Shown piece by piece: positions 35,011 to 43,686 of a stretch of DNA of 64,000 bases. Positions within the stretch are counted from its first letter, which is position 1, and each line of letters starts with the position of its first letter. The notes beneath the pieces were generated by a model. The model worked only from the letters and a program-made list of their open reading frames with translations. It had not been told where the DNA came from and searched no databases. The stretch is from positions 62,001-126,000 of the forward strand of contig NZ_CP139368.1 of NCBI RefSeq assembly GCF_034120055.1, written 5' to 3'. Origin of the DNA: Microbacterium rhizosphaerae. Its GTDB lineage: Bacteria; Actinomycetota; Actinomycetes; Actinomycetales; Microbacteriaceae. The position numbers and the translations under genes were made by a program.

Positions 35011-36059
35011 CGCGTGTGCGCGTGGGCGCCGTGGGCGCCGGATGGTGGGCCACGAGCAACCACTTCCCCGTCTACGCCGCCCGCGACGACGTCGAGCTCG
35101 TGGGCGTCTGCGGGCTCGGCGACGACGTCTTCGCGGTGCAGGACCGATTCGGATTCGGATTCGCGACCCACGACGTCGACGAGCTGCTGGCCGCGGATCT
35201 CGATGCGGTGGTCATCACGACGCCGCACGACCTCCATTACCCGGCGGCCGTGGCCGCCCTCGATCGCGGCCTGCATGTGCTCTGCGAGAAGCCGATGACG
35301 CTGCGCGCCGATCAGGCCTGGGATCTCGTCCGCCGCGCCGATGCGGCCGGCGTCCACCTGCTCGTCCCCTATGGCTGGAACTACAAGCCCTTCACCGTCG
35401 CCGCCAAGCGGCTGCTCGACGCCGGCCGTATCGGTCGCATCCAGTACGCGCTCTGCCACATGGCCTCCCCGACGCGCGGGCTGTTCGGCGGCGACCCCGC
35501 GCACATGCTCGAGCGCTGGGACTCGGCGACGGCTCCGCAGCCGAGCACGTGGTCGTCCCCGGAGCACGGCGGCGGGTATGCGCACGGGCAGATCACCCAC
35601 TCGTCGGCGCTGCTGTTCTGGCTCACCGGGATGCGGGCGGCCGCCATCGCCGGTCGCGCCATGAACGCCGGATCGCCCGTCGACCTGTTCGACGCGGCCG
35701 TGATCCGCTTCGACGGGGGCGCCCTCGGAACGCTGTCCGGAGCCGCGACCCTCGCCGACGGAGACACGTACCAGGTCGACATCCGCCTGTTCGGCACCGA
35801 GGGCGTGCTGATGCTCGACGTCGAGCGCGAGCGGGTCACGCTCAGCCGGTACGACGGCGAGCGCGAGGAGCTCCCGATCGAGCCCGGCGAAGGCGAGTAC
35901 GAATGCCTCATCCCACCCGCTCGCTTCATCGACCTCATCACCGGCGTCAGCGAGGAGAACAACAGCACCGCGGATGTCGCGGCGCGCTCGGTCGAACTGA
36001 TCGAAGCGCTGCTGCGCTCATCCGCCGAAGACGGCCGGGAGGTCGACGTCCATGACTGA
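35007..36059 (+). CDS. Gfo/Idh/MocA family oxidoreductase
   Basis: A 350-residue NAD(P)-dependent sugar or cyclitol dehydrogenase-like protein. The N-terminal Rossmann motif is VRVGAVGAGWW (residues 4-14), and the family signature EKP is at residues 94-96 (LCEKPM). The C-terminal alpha/beta domain contains HGGGYAHGQITHSSALLFWL with the conserved His. The substrate is unknown; oxidation of a sugar to its lactone would fit the next-door MBL hydrolase. Start ATG at 35007 overlaps the upstream stop, and the end overlaps the CoA-transferase gene by eight bases. Confidence 0.9.
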   Translation: MTRVRVGAVGAGWWATSNHFPVYAARDDVELVGVCGLGDDVFAVQDRFGFGFATHDVDELLAADLDAVVITTPHDLHYPAAVAALDRGLHVLCEKPMTLRADQAWDLVRRADAAGVHLLVPYGWNYKPFTVAAKRLLDAGRIGRIQYALCHMASPTRGLFGGDPAHMLERWDSATAPQPSTWSSPEHGGGYAHGQITHSSALLFWLTGMRAAAIAGRAMNAGSPVDLFDAAVIRFDGGALGTLSGAATLADGDTYQVDIRLFGTEGVLMLDVERERVTLSRYDGEREELPIEPGEGEYECLIPPARFIDLITGVSEENNSTADVAARSVELIEALLRSSAEDGREVDVHD

Positions 36060-37293
36060 CTCCCCACGAACGGCTGGAGTGCTCGACGGATACCGGGTGA
36101 TCGACTGCAGCATCGCGATGGCGGGTCCCTTCGCGGCGCAGCGGCTCGGCGACCTCGGCGCGGACGTCATCAAGGTCGAGCCGACGACGGGCGAATGGCA
36201 GCGGCATGCCGCGGCCGGCGGGGCCCGGGGCAACCGCATCAACGTGTCGTTCCTGTCGCTCAACCGCAACAAGCGCTCGCTCGCAGTCGACCTCAAGAGC
36301 ACCGACGGCGCCCACGTCATGCGCGAGCTGCTGGCCACGGCGGACGTCTTCCTGCAGAACTACCGGCCGGGGGTGGCCGGGCGGCTCGGGCTCGACTACG
36401 AGTCGGTGCGCGCGCTCAACCCGTCGATCGTCTACGTGTCGATCTCGGGCTACGGCGAGACGGGTCCGTACGCGACACGGCCGGGACAGGACCTCCTCGT
36501 GCAGGCGATGTCCGGCGCGATGCTGTCGGCGGGGCGCGCCGGCGGGCCGCCGATGCCGGCGGGGCAGTATCTGGCGGATGCCGTGACGGCCTCCACCGCC
36601 TTCGAGGCCGTGCTGGCTGCGCTCCTGCACCGCGAACGCACCGGCGAGGGGCAGCTCGTCACGGTCAACATGCTGGATGCTCTGACGACGCTGCAGATGC
36701 AGGAGCTGTCGGTCTTCACCGTCGGCGGTGTTCCCCAGGAGCGCGGCACCGAGCCGAACGCGCACGTCTACATCCGCGCTCCGTACGGCGTGTTCGAGAC
36801 GTCGGACGGATACCTCGCCCTCGGCTTCGCGGATCTGCAGACGCTCGGACGCCTGATCGGCGAGCCGAGCTTCGCCGGCATGGACCCCGAGATCGAGGGA
36901 TGGACCCACCGCGACGAGCTCTACGCGCGGACCGCGGCCCGGCTCGGGGAGGACACGACGGCGAACTGGCTCGACTTGCTGCTGCCCGCGGGCATCTGGG
37001 CAGGGCCCGTCTACGGCTATGCCGACCTGCTGGACGACCCGCAGATCGCGCACAACGGCACGTTCGTCACCTACGACCACCCGACCGAGGGGCGCATCAC
37101 GGTGCCCGGCTTCCCGTACCGCTTCTCCGTGACACCCGCCCGCATCGACCGCGGCGCACCGCTGGTCGGCGAGCACACCCGGGACGTGCTCACAGAGCTC
37201 GGCCTCCCCGAGGACCGGGTCGCGCAGCTGCTGGACGCGGGAATCGTGGCGGAGTCCTCCGTCTCCGAGGATGCCGTGGAGCCCGCGTCGTGA
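36052..37293 (+). CDS. CaiB/BaiF family CoA transferase
   Basis: A 413-residue family III CoA transferase, which moves CoA between carboxylic acids through an Asp-linked intermediate. Family features are DCSIAMAGPFAAQRLGDLGA near the start, NRNKRSLAVDLKS, QNYRPGVAGRLGLDYESVRA, IVYVSISGYGETGP and the GQDLLVQAMSG stretch. The C-terminal domain includes VTYDHPTEGRITVPGFPYRF. Length is normal. It implies that a carboxylate made or consumed by this operon becomes a CoA thioester, which a simple sugar-acid pathway does not need. It overlaps both neighbours. Confidence 0.92.
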   Translation: MTDSPRTAGVLDGYRVIDCSIAMAGPFAAQRLGDLGADVIKVEPTTGEWQRHAAAGGARGNRINVSFLSLNRNKRSLAVDLKSTDGAHVMRELLATADVFLQNYRPGVAGRLGLDYESVRALNPSIVYVSISGYGETGPYATRPGQDLLVQAMSGAMLSAGRAGGPPMPAGQYLADAVTASTAFEAVLAALLHRERTGEGQLVTVNMLDALTTLQMQELSVFTVGGVPQERGTEPNAHVYIRAPYGVFETSDGYLALGFADLQTLGRLIGEPSFAGMDPEIEGWTHRDELYARTAARLGEDTTANWLDLLLPAGIWAGPVYGYADLLDDPQIAHNGTFVTYDHPTEGRITVPGFPYRFSVTPARIDRGAPLVGEHTRDVLTELGLPEDRVAQLLDAGIVAESSVSEDAVEPAS

Positions 37294-38423
37294 CCGCATA
37301 CCGAGGCCTCACGTGGGACCACCCGCGCGGCCGCACCGCGCTGCGGGCCGCAGCCGAGCGGCTGTCGCAGCGCAGCGCCGATCGCCTCAGCTGGGATGCG
37401 CATCCCTTGGAGGGTTTCGAGTCCACACCGATCGAGGGCCTGGCCAGGGAGTACGACCTCATCGTGCTCGATCACCCCCACCTCGGAGACGCGCTCGAGC
37501 ACGACTGCCTGCGCCCGCTGGACGAGCTGTTCCCTGCAGGGGAGCTCGCCGCCTGGGCCGCGGCGACGGTCGGGCCGAGCTTCGCGTCCTACTCGATGGC
37601 GGGCCGCACATGGGCCCTTCCCCTGGATGCGGCGACCCAGGTCGCCGCGCGACGCGCGGACCTCCTGCCCGCTGCCCCGACGACGTGGACGGAGGCGCTC
37701 GAGCTCGCGCGGGCATCCGGAGCCGTCGCGCCGAGCCTCGCCGGACCGCACGCGTTCCTGACGTGGTGCTCCATCGCCGCCGGACTCGGCACGTTCCCCG
37801 CGGGCGACGACCTGTTTCCGCACGATGTCGCCCGTGAGGCGTTCGACATCCTCCGCGAGCTCGCGACCCATGCCCCGCCTGGAACCGCGCAGCTGAACCC
37901 CATCGAGCTCCTGGAACGGCTGTCGACCACCGACGACGTGCACTACGTGCCGCTCGTGTACGGCTACGTCACGTATGCCACCGGCGAACGCCCGGTGTCG
38001 TTCGGTGCTCCCCCGCACGCCGGCGGTCGGATCGGCTCGACCCTCGGCGGCACGGGCATCGCGATCACCCGCCGCACCGCGCCGAGCGCAGCACTCCTCG
38101 ACCACCTCCGGTGGCTCATGTCCGCCGAGGCGCAGACCGAGTTCATCCCGCGGCACGAGGGTCAGCCCAGCGCCCGGGCCGCCTGGACCTCGCCCGCCCT
38201 CGAGGCTTGGTCCGGCGGCTTCTACCGCGACATACTGACGACGATCGAGGATGCGTGGGTCCGTCCTCGCTTCCCCGGCTTCGTCGCGTTCCAGTCGGCG
38301 GCGTCCGCCCTGCTGCGCGACGCTCTCGTCCCGGACACGGATGCCGACCCGGACCGCACTCTGGACCGGCTCGAGCAGACCCTTCGCGCCGCCCGGCGCC
38401 GCGCCGAGAGGACCGCCGCATGA
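37290..38423 (+). CDS. Cytoplasmic solute-binding-protein homologue
   Basis: A 377-residue protein resembling family 1 extracellular solute-binding proteins but with no signal peptide, lipobox or membrane segment. Binding-protein features include YDLIVLDHPHLGDALEHDCL, ASYSMAGRTWALPLDAATQV, GGTGIAITRRTAPSAALLDH and WLMSAEAQTEFI. The start is a GTG overlapping the CoA-transferase stop (GTGA), followed by TAYRGLTWDHPRGRTALRAA. The reading frame leaves no room for an export signal. It sits between the CoA transferase and the enoyl-CoA hydratase genes with overlaps at both ends, so it is made with them. A sensor, carrier or unrecognised enzyme role is possible. Confidence 0.8.
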   Translation: MTAYRGLTWDHPRGRTALRAAAERLSQRSADRLSWDAHPLEGFESTPIEGLAREYDLIVLDHPHLGDALEHDCLRPLDELFPAGELAAWAAATVGPSFASYSMAGRTWALPLDAATQVAARRADLLPAAPTTWTEALELARASGAVAPSLAGPHAFLTWCSIAAGLGTFPAGDDLFPHDVAREAFDILRELATHAPPGTAQLNPIELLERLSTTDDVHYVPLVYGYVTYATGERPVSFGAPPHAGGRIGSTLGGTGIAITRRTAPSAALLDHLRWLMSAEAQTEFIPRHEGQPSARAAWTSPALEAWSGGFYRDILTTIEDAWVRPRFPGFVAFQSAASALLRDALVPDTDADPDRTLDRLEQTLRAARRRAERTAA

Positions 38424-39220
38424 ACCGCACGAGGACCGTCTTCGACCCGGGCATCGACGAGATCACCGTCGTCCTGGACGATGGGGTCGCCGTCGTCACA
38501 CTGAATCGCCCCGCGAAGCTCAACGCGGTGACCCCGGAGATGTCCGCGTCCCTCGAGCGGTTCGCGGAGTGGGCGAACGACGATCCCGACGTGCGCGCCA
38601 TCGTGCTGACGGGGGCCGGCGATCGCGCATTCTGCGCGGGAAGCGACATCCGCACCCTCGACGCCTACCCGACGCCGTGGAGCTTCCGCAATCGCCGCGA
38701 CTACTGCGACGCGCTGCGCGATGTGCGCAAGCCGATCATCGCGGCCGTGAACGGCTACGCCTTCGGGGGCGGCCTGGAGACGGCCCTGACCTGCGACATC
38801 CGGCTGGCCGCGACGACCGCGAGCTTCGCCGCCCCCGAGGTCAAGCTCGGGTGGATCGGCGGCGGCGGCATGTCGGCGCTGCTCGCCGGGAGCATCGGAC
38901 CGGGCAACGCCTCGGTCATGCTGATGACCGGCGATGCGATCGACGCACAGCGGGCACTCGCGTGGGGCCTCGTCAGCGAGGTGCTCAAACCCGACGCGCT
39001 GCGTCCCCGTGCGATGGAACTCGCGCAGACGATCGCCAGGCGGCCGCCGATCGCGGTCGCGACCGCGAAGGCCAACCTGGCCGCTGCGGCCGACATGCCG
39101 CGGGCGGCCGCGATGGCGTACGAGCGCGAGATGCAGACGATCTCGTTCGCGACGCGCGACGCGGCAGAGGGCCGTGCCGCGTTCGCGGAGCGGCGAGACG
39201 GAATCTTCGAAGGACGGTGA
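38420..39220 (+). CDS. Enoyl-CoA hydratase/isomerase family protein
   Basis: A 266-residue crotonase-fold protein. The oxyanion-hole segments are AFCAGSDIRTL and NGYAFGGGLETAL, with E120 in GGGLE. The second glutamate position is E140 (APEVKLGW). Both usual acid/base positions of hydratases are therefore filled. C-terminal trimerisation helices follow. It acts on a CoA thioester, in line with the CoA transferase two genes upstream. The substrate is unknown. Start ATG at 38420 overlaps the preceding stop by four bases. Confidence 0.92.
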   Translation: MNRTRTVFDPGIDEITVVLDDGVAVVTLNRPAKLNAVTPEMSASLERFAEWANDDPDVRAIVLTGAGDRAFCAGSDIRTLDAYPTPWSFRNRRDYCDALRDVRKPIIAAVNGYAFGGGLETALTCDIRLAATTASFAAPEVKLGWIGGGGMSALLAGSIGPGNASVMLMTGDAIDAQRALAWGLVSEVLKPDALRPRAMELAQTIARRPPIAVATAKANLAAAADMPRAAAMAYEREMQTISFATRDAAEGRAAFAERRDGIFEGR

Positions 39221-39224
39221 ACCG

Positions 39225-40424
39225 ATGATCGACCGGTGGCGTGCCCTTGCGGCGCAGGCTCTCCCCGAGGACGCGGCGAGCGCGACGCTCGTCGGACGGG
39301 CGTGGTCGCCCGACGCCGGCGGCCCCTGCGTGGTCGTCGTGCGCGGGTCGGCCGTGCACGACGTGAGCCGTGTCTTCCCGACCATGAGCGATCTGACCGA
39401 GAGCGACGACCCGGTCGCCGCGCTGCGTGCGGCCGACGGCCCGGCTCTGGGCGATGTCCGTGATCTGCTGGAGAACAGCATCCCCGACACGCGCGATCCC
39501 GGAACACCCTGGCTGCTCTCGCCGATCGACCTGCACGTCGTGAAGGCGGCGGGCGTGACGTTCCCGGTATCCATGCTCGAGCGCATCATCGAGGAGCGTG
39601 CGCACGGCGACCTCGATCTCGCCGCCGGCATCCGCACGGAGGTGCTGACCGCGCTCGGCGACGAGCTCCAGTCCCTCGTGCCCGGATCGGCCGAGGCCGC
39701 GAGGCTGAAGGAGCTGCTGGTGGAGCGCGGCCTGTGGAGCCAGTACCTCGAGGTCGGCATCGGTCCCGACGCCGAGGTCTTCACGAAGGCCCCGGTGCTG
39801 TCCACCGTGGGAACCGCGGTGGATGTCGGCATCCGCTCGGATTCGGCGTGGAACAACCCGGAGCCCGAGGTCGTCCTCGTCGTCTCGTCCCGCGGGACGA
39901 TCGTGGGAGCCGCCCTGGGCAACGACGTCAACCTGCGTGACATCGAGGGCCGCAGCGCCCTCCTGCTCGGGCAGGCGAAGGACAACAATGCGTCCGCCGC
40001 GGTCGGCCCGTTCGTGCGGCTCCTCGACGACGCCTTCACCCTCGACCGCCTGCGCGAGGAGACCGTCACGCTGCGGGTGGAGGGAACGGACGGATTCCGG
40101 ATGGATGCCGCCTCCCCCCTCGCGCTCATCAGCCGCGACCCCGCCGACCTCGTGGCCCAGACCGTCGGTGCCCGGCATCGCTACCCGGACGGGTTCGCCC
40201 TCTTCCTCGGCACGATGTTCGCCCCGGTGCAGGATCGCGACGCCGAGGGGCTCGGCTTCACGCATCACCCCGACGACCTCGTGCAGATCGCCTCCGCGGG
40301 TCTCGGAACCCTGGTGAACCGGGTCCGGCCGGCCGAGGAGATCGAGCCGTGGACCCTCGGCATCCGCGCCCTGTTCCGCAACCTGGCCGTGCGCGGTCTG
40401 CTGGAAGGAGCGAGCCGCCCGTGA
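39225..40424 (+). CDS. FAA-hydrolase family protein, XylX-like 2-keto-3-deoxy-pentonate dehydratase
   Basis: A 399-residue fumarylacetoacetate-hydrolase family protein. The block SPIDLHVVKAAGVTFPVSML then LERIIEERAHGD, and the metal-site region SDSAWNNPEPEVVLVVSSRG, resemble XylX, the enzyme that dehydrates 2-keto-3-deoxy-xylonate to 2-oxoglutarate semialdehyde in Weimberg pathways. RYPDGFALFLGTMFAPVQDR closes the fold. The next gene encodes the semialdehyde-dehydrogenase-type enzyme that would use the product. The ATG at 39225 lies four bases past the preceding stop, with AAGGACGG upstream. Close relatives act on other 2-keto-3-deoxy acids, so the exact pentonate is open. Confidence 0.83.
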   Translation: MIDRWRALAAQALPEDAASATLVGRAWSPDAGGPCVVVVRGSAVHDVSRVFPTMSDLTESDDPVAALRAADGPALGDVRDLLENSIPDTRDPGTPWLLSPIDLHVVKAAGVTFPVSMLERIIEERAHGDLDLAAGIRTEVLTALGDELQSLVPGSAEAARLKELLVERGLWSQYLEVGIGPDAEVFTKAPVLSTVGTAVDVGIRSDSAWNNPEPEVVLVVSSRGTIVGAALGNDVNLRDIEGRSALLLGQAKDNNASAAVGPFVRLLDDAFTLDRLREETVTLRVEGTDGFRMDAASPLALISRDPADLVAQTVGARHRYPDGFALFLGTMFAPVQDRDAEGLGFTHHPDDLVQIASAGLGTLVNRVRPAEEIEPWTLGIRALFRNLAVRGLLEGASRP

Positions 40425-41932
40425 TGATCCAGACGGTGGACCCGCGCACCGCAGTCGCGAGCGAGACGACCCTCGTCGCGACCGACGACGCCGAGGTGGC
40501 GCGCATCGCCGCAGCGGCGGCATCCGCATTCGCCGACATCCGTCGCCGGCCGCGACCCTGGCGCGCCGAGATGCTCCGGTCGATCGCCGACGAGCTGGAG
40601 TCCGAGCGCGACGCGCTCGTGCAGACGGCGGTGAGCGAGACCGGGCTGTCCGAGACGCGCCTGGACGGAGAGCTGACGCGCACGGTGTTCCAGTTCCGCC
40701 TGTTCGCCGACGCCGTCGACGAGGGCGGCTTCCTCGAGGCGACGGTCGATCACGCCGCACCGACGCCGATGGGTCCGGGTCCCGACATCCGGCGGATGCT
40801 CATCCCGATCGGCCCGGTCGCCGTCTTCGGCTCCAGCAACTTCCCGTTCGCCTTCTCCGTCCCGGGCGGTGACACGGCATCGGCCCTCGCAGCCGGCAAC
40901 CCGGTCGTGCTGAAGGCGCACTCATCCCATCCGCTGACATCCCACCTGGCCTTCACGTGCCTGCGGCGCGGCCTCGAACTCGCCGGCGCGCCCGCCGACA
41001 CCGTCGGCATCGTCTTCGGGCAGGCCGGGGGCGCCACCCTCGTGACCGATCCGCACATCCGCGCGGTGGGATTCACCGGATCACTGGCGACCGGGCGGAT
41101 CCTCATGGAGCTCATCGCGGAACGGCCGACTCCGATCCCGTTCTACGGGGAGCTGAGCAGCCTCAACCCGCTCGTCGTCTCGCCGGGCGCCATCGCCGCA
41201 CGCGGAGACGAGATCGCGGCCGGGCTGTTCGCCTCGGTCACGGGATCGGCGGGTCAGCTGTGCACGAAGCCGGGCATCGCCTTCGTCCCGCGCGAGGCCG
41301 ACGACTTCGTCGACGACCTGGTGGGGCGCGCGCGGCTCGCCGCACCGCAGACCCTCCTGAACCGGGGCATCCACGCGTCCTTCGGACGCCTCGAAGATGC
41401 CCTGGTCCGCGAGGGCGGCGCCCTCGGACGCGTGCGCACCCGCCGGGGCGAGACCGGGTTCACAGCGACCCCGGCCGTTCTCGAGATCGATGCCGCGGCC
41501 CTCACCGCCTCCGCGACCGAAGAGGCCTTCGGGCCGCTCATCCTCGTCGTCCGGTATCGGACGACCGACGAGATCATCGCGGCCCTCGATGTCATCCCGG
41601 ACTCGCTGACCGCCACCCTCCACGCCGAGGACGTCGAGCTTCCCGCGCTCGACGGGCTCATCGCCTCCCTCGGGGCGCGCGTCGGTCGCCTCGTCTTCAA
41701 CGGCTACCCCACCGGCGTCCGGGTGTCGTGGGGTCAGCATCACGGCGGGCCGTGGCCCGCGACGAACACCCTGCACACCTCGGTCGGCGTGACCGCGATG
41801 CGCCGGTTCTTGCGGCCGTTCGCCTGGCAGGATGCGCCCGAGGCGGTGCTCCCGGACGAGCTCCGGGACGACTTCCGCTCCATACCCCGACGCGTGGACG
41901 GCATCCTGTCCGTCGCTACACTTGGGCCATGA
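40424..41932 (+). CDS. Aldehyde dehydrogenase (2-oxoglutarate semialdehyde dehydrogenase-like)
   Basis: A 502-residue NAD(P)-dependent aldehyde dehydrogenase of the KGSADH type. Visible residues are N139 (GSSNFPFAFS), the cofactor Lys K164 (VVLKAHSSHP), E243 (YGELSSLNP) and the catalytic C280 (GSAGQLCTKPG). WGQHHGGPWPATN near the end is typical of the KGSADH subgroup. Expected reaction: oxidation of 2-oxoglutarate semialdehyde to 2-oxoglutarate, following the XylX-like gene. The ATG at 40424 overlaps the previous stop; a GTG three bases earlier is an alternative. Confidence 0.9.
   Translation: MIQTVDPRTAVASETTLVATDDAEVARIAAAAASAFADIRRRPRPWRAEMLRSIADELESERDALVQTAVSETGLSETRLDGELTRTVFQFRLFADAVDEGGFLEATVDHAAPTPMGPGPDIRRMLIPIGPVAVFGSSNFPFAFSVPGGDTASALAAGNPVVLKAHSSHPLTSHLAFTCLRRGLELAGAPADTVGIVFGQAGGATLVTDPHIRAVGFTGSLATGRILMELIAERPTPIPFYGELSSLNPLVVSPGAIAARGDEIAAGLFASVTGSAGQLCTKPGIAFVPREADDFVDDLVGRARLAAPQTLLNRGIHASFGRLEDALVREGGALGRVRTRRGETGFTATPAVLEIDAAALTASATEEAFGPLILVVRYRTTDEIIAALDVIPDSLTATLHAEDVELPALDGLIASLGARVGRLVFNGYPTGVRVSWGQHHGGPWPATNTLHTSVGVTAMRRFLRPFAWQDAPEAVLPDELRDDFRSIPRRVDGILSVATLGP
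41917..41922 (+). promoter_or_regulatory. Leaderless-type -10 box of the GntR/FCD regulator
   Basis: TACACT lies six bases before the regulator ATG at 41929, inside the end of the aldehyde dehydrogenase gene. The regulator may therefore also be expressed independently of the operon. Confidence 0.45.
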
Positions 41933-42696
41933 CGCTCGATCGCCCGGACTCGGATGCGGCGTCGAGGGTCTTCGGATCGGCGCCGGCCCGGCCCGCTGCC
42001 CGTCTCGGGGTCGCGGTCGTGCACGACATCGTCTCGGTCATCGTCAACGGCGACATCGCCCCCGGCGAGACCCTGCCACCCGAGGAGCGTCTCGCTCAGC
42101 AGCTGGGCGTGAGCCGCACCGTGCTGCGCGAATCCGTCAAGCGCGTCGAAGAGAAGGGGCTCGTCGACGTCTCGCCCGGACGCGGCACGACGGTGCTCCC
42201 CGCATCCTCGTGGAATGTGCTCGACCCGGTCGTGCTGTCGGTGATGGTCGAGAACGACGACTCGCTCGGCGTGCTGGACGAGCTCGCCGTCGTGCGAGCC
42301 TCGCTGGAAGCGGCGATGTCCGCAGAGACCGCGGGCCGGCACACCGACGACGAGCTGGCTCGCGTGGCGGCCGCCCTCCGCCACATGGAGGAGTCGATCG
42401 ACGATGTGGATGCGTACGCCCAGGCCGATGTCGACTTCCACTTCCTCCTGATGGAGCTCTCCGGCAACCAGCTCGCCCGGAACATCACGCAGATCCTCTT
42501 CCAGCGGGCCCGCTCCAGCGAGCGCTTCGTGCAGAACCAGACCGAAGAGGCCTTCCGGCTCACGCTCGATGAGCATCGCAAGGTGTATCAGGCGATCGCC
42601 GATCGAGACGCCGACGCGGCCGCGGCGGCGATGCGGACCCACATCATCGATGCATGGCAGCGTCGCAGGCTGCCGACGCGGCGCCACCCGGAGTGA
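41929..42696 (+). CDS. GntR family regulator, FadR/FCD subgroup
   Basis: A 255-residue transcription factor. The winged helix-turn-helix spans about residues 28-96 (GETLPPEERLAQQLGVSRTV, LRESVKRVEEKGLVDVSPGR). The all-helical FCD sensor domain carries probable metal-ligand positions in DVDFHFLLMEL, LDEHRKVYQAI and MRTHIIDAW. FCD regulators respond to sugar acids and related carboxylates. It is the last gene of the catabolic operon and overlaps the dehydrogenase stop by four bases. It likely binds the shared sites at 32817 and 46084. Confidence 0.93.
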   Translation: MTLDRPDSDAASRVFGSAPARPAARLGVAVVHDIVSVIVNGDIAPGETLPPEERLAQQLGVSRTVLRESVKRVEEKGLVDVSPGRGTTVLPASSWNVLDPVVLSVMVENDDSLGVLDELAVVRASLEAAMSAETAGRHTDDELARVAAALRHMEESIDDVDAYAQADVDFHFLLMELSGNQLARNITQILFQRARSSERFVQNQTEEAFRLTLDEHRKVYQAIADRDADAAAAAMRTHIIDAWQRRRLPTRRHPE

Positions 42697-42750
42697 CCTG
42701 CGGCGTCGCCGATCAGACCCGGCGCGCCCCCGTGCGGATCATCCGCGGGC

Positions 42751-43686
42751 TCATTCCTTCGTGCCGCCCGCGGTCATCCCGCTCACGAGGAACCGCTGCG
42801 AGAACAGGAAGATGATCAGCACCGGCGCCACCGAGACCACGGTGGCCAGCGCGAGCGTCGGCATGTCGATCGTCACGGATCCGGCCGAGGTCGGGTTGAA
42901 CAGGGGCACGTTGGAGAGCAGCTCCGCGAGCCCGACCTGGATCGGCGCGCGGGGCCCTGGCACCATCACGAACGGCAGGAAGTAGTTGTTCCAGTTGCCG
43001 ACGATGTTGAAGAAGCCGACCAGGGCGATGACCGGCATGGCCAAGGGCATCGCGACCGACCAGAACACCCGGAACTCTCCCGCGCCGTCGATGCGTGCCG
43101 CGTTCAGCAGGTCGTGCGACACGCTGGTGGAGAAGTAGATGTAGGTGAGATAGACCCCGAACGGGAAGAACGAGAACGGCAGGATGACGGCGAGCGGCGT
43201 CCCGACGAGGTGGACGGCGCTGAGCTCGAGGAAGATCGGCAGCACCAGCGCGGTGCTCGGGATCAGCATCACGACCAGCGTCACGGCCAGCAGCGTGCGG
43301 CGCAGCTTGAAGTCGGTGAGGGCGAGCGCGTACCCGGCCGGGATGCTCACGACCAGGGTGATCACCAGCGCTCCGCCGGTGTAGAGCACCGAATTGCCGA
43401 TCCACGTCCAGATGATCCCGTCCTGGAAGGTGACGAGGCTCGTCCAGTTCTGCGCCAGAGTGCCGAGGCCGCCGAAGCTGAACGGGTTGTCCACGAGCAG
43501 CTGACGGGGGGTCTTCGTGGGCGTCAGCAGGAGCCACACGAGCGGCAGCACGAAGAACGTCACGAAGAAGGCCGCGACCACGACCGCGAGCGCCCTCCCC
43601 ACCCAGCGGCCGGGCGCGAAGCCTCCACCGCGGACGACGCTGCGCGGCTCGTTGGTCGCGATGTCGCGATCCACCGTGTCAATCAC
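42751..43686 (-). CDS. Carbohydrate ABC transporter permease (MalG type)
   Basis: A 311-residue membrane protein with six predicted helices. The ATPase-contact loop is LNAARIDGAGEFRVFWSVAM, and FFNIVGNWNNYFLPFVMV is typical of MalG-like permeases. The GTG at 43686 overlaps the upstream permease stop by eight bases; a TTG two codons earlier is also possible. It is the last gene of the importer, convergent with the catabolic operon. No ATPase gene is adjacent. Confidence 0.92.
   Translation of the reverse strand: MIDTVDRDIATNEPRSVVRGGGFAPGRWVGRALAVVVAAFFVTFFVLPLVWLLLTPTKTPRQLLVDNPFSFGGLGTLAQNWTSLVTFQDGIIWTWIGNSVLYTGGALVITLVVSIPAGYALALTDFKLRRTLLAVTLVVMLIPSTALVLPIFLELSAVHLVGTPLAVILPFSFFPFGVYLTYIYFSTSVSHDLLNAARIDGAGEFRVFWSVAMPLAMPVIALVGFFNIVGNWNNYFLPFVMVPGPRAPIQVGLAELLSNVPLFNPTSAGSVTIDMPTLALATVVSVAPVLIIFLFSQRFLVSGMTAGGTKE

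Noticed and set aside
36195..37290. N-terminal extension of the binding-protein homologue reaching back to 36195
   Set aside because: That part is an Arg/Ala-rich shadow of the CoA-transferase gene; recognisable sequence begins at the GTG overlapping the CoA-transferase stop.
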